From: Cloacimonetes bacterium UBA5835
GTDB lineage: Bacteria; Cloacimonadota; Cloacimonadia; Cloacimonadales; Cloacimonadaceae
Assembly: GCA_002432865.1 (NCBI GenBank)
Contig: DJGX01000008.1
Location: 1 to 25,958, forward strand
DNA: 25,958 bases
Reading direction: 5' to 3'
Shown here: piece by piece, positions 6,580-14,251 of the stretch
Position numbering within the stretch: the first letter of the stretch is position 1
How the letters are laid out: every line of letters starts with the position of its first letter
Notes under the pieces: model-generated
What the model saw: only the letters and a program-made list of their open reading frames with translations
What the model was told of the DNA's origin: nothing
Database searches by the model: none
Program-made: the position numbers and the translations under genes

Positions 6580-9369
6580 ATGAAAAAATACCTGATTTTA
6601 AGCTGTATAATCTTAGTGATAGCAATTTCATTGCTTTCTACAGATGAAGCCAAACCCGAATCCCTGAAGGGCAAAGTAACTGAATTTAGTGCCACCGATA
6701 TGCCTTTTGACGATGGTGCTGGAATCGTTTTAAAATGGAAACCTTTGGATAAATCACACCGTGTGATTAAGTATAATATATACAGAGGCGTTAGCCCTGA
6801 TTCTCTGTTTTTACTTAACAGCATCGAAGTTGATCCTAAACTGGGTGTTTTAGCCAATGAACTATTCTATTATGACCGTGGTGAACAACCATTAGTAGAA
6901 TTTGAAACAGCTCCTATGAAGCTGAAAAAAGAAAAACAGCAGAGTAATGATAGCCCTTTGTACCGGAAATTTCCTCAGCAACCAGAATTGCTGGCTTCAA
7001 TGCTGCATCGCTATAATGTTTTAGGAGCCACAAATGCTTCTAAACTATACTATAAATCTTCTCCAATAAGTAAAGACGAAGATATTCTGGCAGGTTTGAA
7101 ATTGCGTTGTTTCGATTACATTATGGCGTTTCCTATGGCGGGACAGGATTATTATTATACTATTTTGGCAATTAACGAACGCGGGCAATATTTGCCTTAT
7201 GCAGATATACAGAAAGTTATTCCAGAAGATAATCCTCCCGAGGCAGCTGCAATTTTTTCCAGCGCCTATTTTGCTGATACAGGAATATTGAATTATGAAT
7301 GGATTCCTCCTTCTTCCAGTCCCGATATTGCTATGTGGGAGGGCTGGCTAATTCCCAAATCTCTAAAACCTGCAAATGGAGAAGTTCTTTCTGAAAATTG
7401 GCAAGCCAGTGCTATGCCACTATTTCAAATTCCTAATTATTACGGGTCGGAAAGTGCTTGTCATAGCGTAAATACAAAGGAAGAAGGTATTAAGTTGCCA
7501 CCCAATATGGAAGATTATTATACCGTTCTTTCCTATAGCGACTATTTAGGTCAAAGTGCAGCAGTTCCAGCAAAAAACTATCGCATTTTGAATTCTTCGC
7601 AGCAGCTGAAAATGCCGTCTATCGAAGTTAAAGACACAATGAACGATAAAGGTGATTATTTAACTGTTTCGCTTGGTAAGCCAATTGTTTTTGTAAGCCA
7701 TGCACTCTATCTGAATAAAGCCAAAACAGCATTGAAGATAAATTATGAAGTTTCGGAGAATGAACTATATAAAATTAAAGAATTGCAGTTTACTATACTT
7801 GATTCTCTGGATAGAAAAATTGGCAAGGTCTCGGAGTATTATCTGGATAAAACAGTTAATTTCAAGCTTCCTGCCCAATATAAACACATCAGTAATATGA
7901 AGGTCCGTATTGCAGTTCTTGCCAAGGGCGATAAGGATTATGAGGATTACAGCGAACAGCGCATTGTTTATGATACCCAAAATAAGGTTTTCCGCGGAGA
8001 GAACATATATTATGAGAATGAGCCACTAAATAAACTCTATTACGAAATCCTTACACATAATAGTTTTGATCCCGATTTTATGTTTGGAAATCGGACTAAT
8101 GGTCTCACCAGAGCTTATGGCCATCCCATACCTTATGAAAGTACTGTATATCATCTTATTACCGATTATGATACAAAAAGTAAACAGATGCTAATGAACC
8201 CACAGCTTACTATTGCTGTAGATTCAGATAAGGGCTATAGTTTTGCAGTTCCACTATTCAGAGATAAATTTGAAAAAGATCTGCAAAAGCAAAAAGAGGA
8301 ACTGGATAATTTGCTTAAGCAAAAAGAACAATATACAAATGCTCCAATCCCCGATTCGTTACAGTTTGCAATTCAAGAAGCAGAAGGCAGTTATAATTTT
8401 ATTATCAACCATCCTGCATATCTGAAATCCCAAAAAGCAAGCAATAATAAAGCCTGGCTAAAGACCTTACTGGCAACCCGGAATCAAAATATGCGCAGCT
8501 ATTCCTATCAAGTTTTAAAAACCGATGGCAAAGCAAATTTCATTGTTACTTCCACTTACGCTGATGCAAAGGGTAATACATACTTCTATCCTAAAAGTGA
8601 ATGGTTCGATTCCACCAAATATATCACTCTCTTTGCCTCCATCTTGTTGTGTATATTACTTATTTACGCCATTATCATAAGTCGCAGAGGAGATGTTTAT
8701 ATCAGACCCATTGCAGGATTGGAATCCATTGAAGAAGCAGTTGGCAGAGCAACAGAAATGGGTCGTCCTTTAATGTTTGTTCCCGGATGGGGTACTTTAG
8801 GAGATCCGGATACTGTTGCCAGTATGATGATTTTGGGACAGGTAGCTAAAAAAGCCGCCGAATTTGATGTTCGCTTAATTTCTCCGCATTGCGATTATAT
8901 GGTTATGCCTATGGCTCAGGAAATAGTTCAAAATGCTTTTAATGAAGTAGGACGTCCCGATGCCTATAATCCCAATGATATATTCTTCGTTTCCTACGAT
9001 CAGTTTCCTTTCTGCGCAGGTGTGAATGGATTAACTGTTAGAGAAAGAGTGGCAACCATATTCTATATGGGATTTTTCAATGCGGAAGCACTACTTTTAA
9101 CGGAAACAGGAAATCAAACAGGTGCCTTTCAAATTGCGGGAACCGATGCCATTACTCAAGTGCCTTTCTTCATTACTACCTGTTCTTATACTCTGATTGG
9201 TGAAGAATTTTACGCTGCTTCTGCCTATATTTCGCGTAACCCGGATTTGGTAAGTATGCTAAAAGCCTCCGATTATTTCAAAGTAATCATTGTTGCTGTT
9301 ATTATAATAGGAACGCTACTTGCCAGCTTCAATTTAACTGGCTTTATCAATGCCTTCCCGATAGAATAG
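6580..9369 (+). CDS. Large envelope protein with fibronectin-like region and C-terminal DUF6754-type domain (paralogue 2)
   Basis: This 929-aa paralogue of the 975-aa protein has the same plan: signal anchor (about 1-21), fibronectin-like segment with WKPLDKSHRVIKYNIYRGVS, other beta-rich segments including the shared PNDKGD/MNDKGD-type motif, a coiled coil at about 561-594, a membrane span at about 680-700 ending in SRRGDVYIRP, a cytoplasmic domain, and a final span at about 901-925. The cytoplasmic domain is much closer to its paralogue than the exoplasmic part is, by eye more than half identical, keeping GRATEMGRP, TETGN, QIAGTDA and CSYTLIGEEFYAAS. The start has AAGGGA at 6567-6572 upstream. 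Having two diverged copies in one operon suggests a hetero-oligomer rather than a recent duplication. Function unknown. Confidence 0.9.
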   Translation: MKKYLILSCIILVIAISLLSTDEAKPESLKGKVTEFSATDMPFDDGAGIVLKWKPLDKSHRVIKYNIYRGVSPDSLFLLNSIEVDPKLGVLANELFYYDRGEQPLVEFETAPMKLKKEKQQSNDSPLYRKFPQQPELLASMLHRYNVLGATNASKLYYKSSPISKDEDILAGLKLRCFDYIMAFPMAGQDYYYTILAINERGQYLPYADIQKVIPEDNPPEAAAIFSSAYFADTGILNYEWIPPSSSPDIAMWEGWLIPKSLKPANGEVLSENWQASAMPLFQIPNYYGSESACHSVNTKEEGIKLPPNMEDYYTVLSYSDYLGQSAAVPAKNYRILNSSQQLKMPSIEVKDTMNDKGDYLTVSLGKPIVFVSHALYLNKAKTALKINYEVSENELYKIKELQFTILDSLDRKIGKVSEYYLDKTVNFKLPAQYKHISNMKVRIAVLAKGDKDYEDYSEQRIVYDTQNKVFRGENIYYENEPLNKLYYEILTHNSFDPDFMFGNRTNGLTRAYGHPIPYESTVYHLITDYDTKSKQMLMNPQLTIAVDSDKGYSFAVPLFRDKFEKDLQKQKEELDNLLKQKEQYTNAPIPDSLQFAIQEAEGSYNFIINHPAYLKSQKASNNKAWLKTLLATRNQNMRSYSYQVLKTDGKANFIVTSTYADAKGNTYFYPKSEWFDSTKYITLFASILLCILLIYAIIISRRGDVYIRPIAGLESIEEAVGRATEMGRPLMFVPGWGTLGDPDTVASMMILGQVAKKAAEFDVRLISPHCDYMVMPMAQEIVQNAFNEVGRPDAYNPNDIFFVSYDQFPFCAGVNGLTVRERVATIFYMGFFNAEALLLTETGNQTGAFQIAGTDAITQVPFFITTCSYTLIGEEFYAASAYISRNPDLVSMLKASDYFKVIIVAVIIIGTLLASFNLTGFINAFPIE

Positions 9370-9718
9370 GTTAAGATAAGCAAAATAACAGAGCGGGATT
9401 TATTCTCGCAATATATACAGATTAGATAGCTGAAAAGGGTTGAGAGTGTTAAGCCCTATAAAATCCTGCGCTTAATGCTCTCAACCCTCTTGCCTATCTA
9501 AATCCTGATTATCTTGATAATTCTGCTTCCTCAATTCCAAAATATAACTCTACCACCAAACCGAAGCATCTGCTATAAAACTTAATTGGTGCTTATTATA
9601 TATGGTGAAGATACGGTGCTGCTACTCGGCAAAAACCCGAATATCATCATTGCATTTCCACCACAGATAGCAAGGAAGGACTTTTTGCTATGCAGTAAAA
9701 AATCAAGCGGATTACGGA
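9370..9718. other. Convergent spacer between the DUF6754 operon and the defence-like island
   Basis: This 349-bp gap separates two converging gene sets. Besides the long hairpin at 9421-9503 it holds a small GCGGGA/TCTCGC hairpin at about 9393-9409 and a 7-bp stem atagcaa/ttgctat at 9667-9691 just beyond the methyltransferase stop. No gene is supported. Confidence 0.55.
9421..9503. terminator. Long imperfect hairpin, probable bidirectional terminator
   Basis: The arms 9421-9453 and 9471-9503 are imperfect reverse complements. The inner core agggttgagagtgttaag pairs with cttaatgctctcaaccct with two mismatches around a 17-base loop. The location between convergent genes suits a two-way terminator. 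No clear T-run follows on either strand, so a stable stem without U-tract or a relic element is also possible. Confidence 0.5.
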
Positions 9719-12700
9719 TTAACGAGGTTGACAACTTTCTGGTGCAATAACTTTATCCATAATGATTTGCTGATGAATATGAGAGGGCCAGGAATTGATG
9801 TCCCATTTTTCCGGAGGGATGAAGTTACCGTTTTCATCACAAGGTGGACCAGGGGGTGGATTTAAAGCTGAAATATAGGTTGAGGTTGCTATCCTATCTG
9901 AACTATCCTCGAAAAGAGGGGTCATCTGATCATAAATAGCTAAAATACGAAGCTTGGTACGATATTCTCCAAATTCTTCTTCATCCTTGCGTTTTACAAT
10001 CGGAAAGGTCTCCATTATATATTCCACTGCTTTCCTGGGAGTTTTAAAATAGGCAAGAAGGGAATTTATGGTATTGCCCGATGCTGATTCTGAAGATTCT
10101 TGTGAAGAGGAATTATGGTTCTTTTCCCATTCCTTTTGCGTTCCCAAATAGAGATGAAAATAAAGCGCATCCAGTTCACAAAGAATTTCAAAACGACGCT
10201 CCTCATCCCAAATAAAGGGGGGTCCATTATATATGGTAACATCATTATTGGTCATACCATACGAAGTAAAGGAAAGTTCTATAAATCTTGAAATGATAAA
10301 CTGGAAGAGTTGGGCAGAATATTGATTATCTGTTAATACTGGAAATTGTTTTACATAATTATAGGTCATATGTGTCCCACCTACTTTTTGCCTAATTAGA
10401 TAATCACAACAAAAACTATTCATATTGCACAAAAGTAATGGCAATAGATCATATTTTGAGCTACTAATAAGTGGAAGAGTATTTCCAACAGCACTTAAAG
10501 GGAAAGCAGATGATATAAAAGTCCTTTCGTTTGTTACATTTGTGATATCTCTAAAACCAAATAAAATCCCTGGATTAAGTAGCTTTTGCAGAATTTCTTT
10601 AATATTTACCCAATAGCGGGGTAAGGGTTCGTAATGTGGGTCTTGTAATCTATCTAATGGGACTCTGGGTAATTTAGTGGAAACCGAACCTTCAGGTAAA
10701 TAAGTATAATCCCCAAAACGATGATTGAAATGATGAATCATTTTTGCTTCATATAGGGGTAAATAGTGTTCTTCTCCCTTGGTAAAGTGATTACCGGAAA
10801 GTTCAAAGCCCTCTGCTTCCAATTCTATTTTTGTTTTAAAGAGATAAGAATCGTTTGCCATATGAAACATTGATTTAAATGATATTCCCCAAGGGTTTCC
10901 TTCTTCTCCATAATTTTCATTAATAAGGACAGGAACCCGACGGTAGATATATTTGGTGAGTTCGGCATCGCTTTTATTTCTGAAAATAGGGCAGGTAAGG
11001 GTATTGGGATTAAGCAATTCAATATCTTCCTGGCTCAGCTTAAAATGGCGTTCCGGGTCTTTTAAATCGGCTATGGAAGTAGCAAAGAAGACAAAATCGG
11101 CAATTGCAGGTTCTGTTGAATTATTCTCTTTTAAGATATATTCAAGGTTAAGAGGAGCAATAGTTAAGAGGCAGAATTTCATTCTACTATCTATTCCTGG
11201 AAATATCTTTTTCCTATTTTCAAAATCATAGAGGGATTGCAGAGCACCAGTTATAATTAAAGAACTAAAGAACATTTTAGTTGTATCATCAGTAGCAATA
11301 CCACTGGGAACAATACAACCACAATAACCAATGTTGTTTAAAAGTTTACGATTTAATTCTGCAAAGACAGTATAGGTATTAAGATCTCCTATACCGCAAA
11401 GAGGAAAGTTTCCCCCTTCTCTAATTAGCAGAGAAGAAGCTTCCGCAATACGCAGTTGTTTTCTAAATTCCTGATAAAGGTCAGGATTATTATTAGGTAA
11501 AGCTGCAATTAACTCTTTGCGTTTTGAGGCATTGGGGGCATTGGCAATATCAGTATCCCGAGCTGCGAAAAATTCTTTTTCTTGCAGTTTAACTTTTTCC
11601 CAAGGTGGATTTCCGAGGACACAATCAAAGCCGGGTGTTTTTTTTATCGGCAGTTGATTAGTTTGTTCGGCATTATCATCGTTAGCTATATCTGCAGAAA
11701 AGACCTCTGGGAAGGCAAGATGCCAGTGGAAGAATTGATAAACATCAGCCAGGCGGATAATTTCCTTTCGCAGTTTAGGATCTATGTAATAAGGATTTTC
11801 GCTTATTTTATACAAAATGCCTTGAGTGATTAGATAGGGATAGCTTTCCTGTTCGGTTTTTTTAATAACGAAAGCAGCACACCAGGCATCGTAAATAAAT
11901 TTACTGTTTAGATAGGATTCGGAGGCCTGAAGTTCCTGATATGCCTGTTCTTTCTTTTGTAGGTCTGCCAGGTTTTCTTCCGGCATTTGGTTTAGATTTC
12001 TTTGGGAAGGTGCAATATTTTGTTCATAACTCCAATTTTTATTATCGGGGGTGAAAATATCCTGAACTCCGCTGCGTTCTTCTTTATTTCTTTTTTTGTA
12101 ATAAGAGCAATATGATTTATCGTCTCCGGTTAGAGGTGTAAAAGCGGAATCCGGAATTCCTTCTTTCAGCAATTGGGGAGTACAGCCCAAAAGAGAATTT
12201 CCGCATTTGATGTGATGGTCAAGAAAAGTGAGAGGTTTTCCGGGTTCCAAGGCATCCATCCAAAGAGATATTTTACAAAGTTCAACTGCCAAAGGATTGA
12301 GATCGACACCATAAATGCAATGACTGATAACATCCCTTAGGGCATTTTGAATAACTAAGGGGGATGGTTCTTCTTCTTGAGCACGAAGGGAAGCCAGTCG
12401 TTTGGCTAAACGATGAGCAGCTTTCAATAAAAAATGTCCGCTGCCGCAGGCAGGATCACAAATCTTAAGATTCAGCAATGCTTTCTCTTGGTTTTCGGGA
12501 GAATTATCTTCTGTTTTTGCCTTTTTCAGAGCAGAATTGATAACTGGTTCCAATGCTGTATCCAGTAAGCAATTAACTAAGGAATCGGGAGTATAATAAC
12601 TTCCGGTTGTCTTTCTTTCTGAACCGGAGATAACTTTCAAGACAAAGGTTCCAGCTTCAATATTAAGGTCAGGATGCATTTCCAGAAAGGATTCATAGAT

Positions 12701-13984
12701 ACTGCCAAGTTCTTCGGAACCCAGATTGCGATAACTGATTTCCTGATAAACATTGTTCTTTTGAGTATAACAAAGAAAACGCAGTGCGGTTAATAAGTCG
12801 CTATTGGCTATTTCACAATTGTTTAAAGCGGAAGTAGATTCTTCTTTAAATAGAAATGAACCCAAAGCTGGTAAGCCCAAAATTTCGTTTCCACTATAAA
12901 GACCTGTAAAAGTAATCCGCATTTGTTTATAAAGGTCACTATGCTTGGTTCCCCTTTTTCTTTTGGCGATTTTTTTTATTCTTTGCAGAGAGTAATACTG
13001 ATAATATATCTTTTTAAGGTTATCGGGCAAATCTGGAGGGAGCAGAAGATTTCTTTCTTCTGCAACCAAAATAAAAATTATGCGATAGACCAGGTGGAGG
13101 ATTTGGTGATAAAATTCGGATTTGGTAAGCTTCCCAGAGCTTAAATTTTCTTTTAATATAGAATTGGAAGGATGAGAAAGGAATCCGCAACCAAATGCCT
13201 CAATTGCCAGCTTAACTTTATCCCGCAATTCATCCCATATTCTAATACCTTCAGATTGGGAAAAATTATACCATTTTTCCAGAAAACAACTTTCAGGAGG
13301 CAAGGGTTTTCCAAAATCATCAAGATCAACTTTTAACCGCGATTGATGACACAGCATCCAAAGCAGGAAAAAATCGCTATAGACCTCCCCATCCATCATT
13401 GCCTGCAGATCAAATTCTATATAAGAACTGCGGGTTAAAGAAACATTATCTCTTAAGAGGCGTAATTTATAACCATTGGCAAGAAACCCCCAAAGATGTT
13501 CAGAACTCCTATTCAAAAATTCCTGCATCAAAGAATGGGGCGACCTTCTGGCTGATCCTCTGGCAGAAGGATTAATGCGGTCTAAATCCCATTTGTAACT
13601 AATTAGATGAATAGCAACGGGCTCTGAACTTTTGTGACTGATAGGATAGAACTTTCCTTCAATCTCAATTGATTTTTGAGTTTGTAACGCATTATATCCC
13701 AATTCGTGAAAAAGAGGATATAACCAGCGTTCTCTTGTTTCAGTAGTCCCAATATCATCATCTGCAAGGTCTTTAATATGATTTTTAAAACTTTCCCACA
13801 CACCGGTTAATCTTAGGTAGGAACGAGTTGCTGCTTCATTCAAACGCTCCGTAGGGCTTAAATAATAGTCCTCTGGTTTTATTCCTTCCAGGGTTTGGTC
13901 ACCGTTTATTAAGCATTGTAAAAACTCATTAGATAAAAGAGAGCCTTCTATATGCACAGTGGAAAAGATTGTTTGTTTAGACAT
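9719..13984 (-). CDS. Eco57I-type N6-adenine DNA methyltransferase of a DISARM-like island
   Basis: This 1421-aa enzyme should transfer a methyl group from S-adenosylmethionine to adenine N6 in a specific DNA site. Motif I (DPACGSGHFLL, about residue 511) and motif IV (NPPW, about 791) are both intact. A pre-motif-I helix carries the typical TGSYYTPDSLV. A recognition-like C-terminal half includes GGTHMTYNYVKQFPVL (about 1205). The tail with FPIVKRKDEEEFGEYRTK and NPPPGPP is what I know from large methylases found beside SNF2 and DUF1998 helicases. The N-terminus has no convincing PD-(D/E)XK nuclease, so it looks like a modification enzyme (drmMI-like) rather than a type IIG fusion. I prefer the ATG at 13984, which shares a base with the stop of the upstream small ORF (TAATG) and has AGG six bases before it; an in-frame ATG at 13990 adds two residues. 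Confidence 0.85.
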   Translation of the reverse strand: MSKQTIFSTVHIEGSLLSNEFLQCLINGDQTLEGIKPEDYYLSPTERLNEAATRSYLRLTGVWESFKNHIKDLADDDIGTTETRERWLYPLFHELGYNALQTQKSIEIEGKFYPISHKSSEPVAIHLISYKWDLDRINPSARGSARRSPHSLMQEFLNRSSEHLWGFLANGYKLRLLRDNVSLTRSSYIEFDLQAMMDGEVYSDFFLLWMLCHQSRLKVDLDDFGKPLPPESCFLEKWYNFSQSEGIRIWDELRDKVKLAIEAFGCGFLSHPSNSILKENLSSGKLTKSEFYHQILHLVYRIIFILVAEERNLLLPPDLPDNLKKIYYQYYSLQRIKKIAKRKRGTKHSDLYKQMRITFTGLYSGNEILGLPALGSFLFKEESTSALNNCEIANSDLLTALRFLCYTQKNNVYQEISYRNLGSEELGSIYESFLEMHPDLNIEAGTFVLKVISGSERKTTGSYYTPDSLVNCLLDTALEPVINSALKKAKTEDNSPENQEKALLNLKICDPACGSGHFLLKAAHRLAKRLASLRAQEEEPSPLVIQNALRDVISHCIYGVDLNPLAVELCKISLWMDALEPGKPLTFLDHHIKCGNSLLGCTPQLLKEGIPDSAFTPLTGDDKSYCSYYKKRNKEERSGVQDIFTPDNKNWSYEQNIAPSQRNLNQMPEENLADLQKKEQAYQELQASESYLNSKFIYDAWCAAFVIKKTEQESYPYLITQGILYKISENPYYIDPKLRKEIIRLADVYQFFHWHLAFPEVFSADIANDDNAEQTNQLPIKKTPGFDCVLGNPPWEKVKLQEKEFFAARDTDIANAPNASKRKELIAALPNNNPDLYQEFRKQLRIAEASSLLIREGGNFPLCGIGDLNTYTVFAELNRKLLNNIGYCGCIVPSGIATDDTTKMFFSSLIITGALQSLYDFENRKKIFPGIDSRMKFCLLTIAPLNLEYILKENNSTEPAIADFVFFATSIADLKDPERHFKLSQEDIELLNPNTLTCPIFRNKSDAELTKYIYRRVPVLINENYGEEGNPWGISFKSMFHMANDSYLFKTKIELEAEGFELSGNHFTKGEEHYLPLYEAKMIHHFNHRFGDYTYLPEGSVSTKLPRVPLDRLQDPHYEPLPRYWVNIKEILQKLLNPGILFGFRDITNVTNERTFISSAFPLSAVGNTLPLISSSKYDLLPLLLCNMNSFCCDYLIRQKVGGTHMTYNYVKQFPVLTDNQYSAQLFQFIISRFIELSFTSYGMTNNDVTIYNGPPFIWDEERRFEILCELDALYFHLYLGTQKEWEKNHNSSSQESSESASGNTINSLLAYFKTPRKAVEYIMETFPIVKRKDEEEFGEYRTKLRILAIYDQMTPLFEDSSDRIATSTYISALNPPPGPPCDENGNFIPPEKWDINSWPSHIHQQIIMDKVIAPESCQPR

Positions 13985-14205
13985 TAGCATCCTACCTTAT
14001 AATTTAAACTCACATAGCTAAGAGAGTTTGGCGTATTAGGGGTTAGAACCCAGATAAAAATTAGCTTTGCAGCTTCTATTAAGCTATAAGCTACAGAGTG
14101 AAGAACAAAAACAACAAGATTACATATAGTACTAAGAGGAAAGATAGTTTCTTCCCTTTCCAGAAGGTTTTCTGCATTTTGGCTTAGATAATTAGGCAAT
14201 TCCAT
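13984..14205 (-). CDS. Small hydrophobic ORF between SNF2 helicase and methyltransferase
   Basis: This possible 73-aa protein has a charged N-terminal part (ENLLEREE) followed by a long hydrophobic stretch (about residues 24-53) that could cross a membrane once. I do not recognise it. In its favour, it fills most of the gap between the two large genes, and its stop overlaps the methyltransferase start as TAATG, which would allow coupled translation. Against it, the site before its ATG is weak (a GAGAG tract about ten bases away) and the sequence is AT-rich. It may be a real small subunit or a leader region without product. Confidence 0.35.
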   Translation of the reverse strand: MELPNYLSQNAENLLEREETIFPLSTICNLVVFVLHSVAYSLIEAAKLIFIWVLTPNTPNSLSYVSLNYKVGC

Positions 14206-14251
14206 TCTTTACTACTCTCTATTATAATAATCTGAATTAACTTTAGAGGTT

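Noticed and set aside
10425..10616. Short plus-strand open frames inside the methylase and helicase genes
   Set aside because: They lie antisense to well-supported coding sequence, lack ribosome sites and show no protein-like composition.
9719..13984. Type IIG single-chain restriction-modification enzyme
   Set aside because: The N-terminal region shows no convincing PD-(D/E)XK site (only an isolated IEGK), and the gene sits with two helicases as in DISARM-like systems. Structure prediction of the first 200 residues could still change this.
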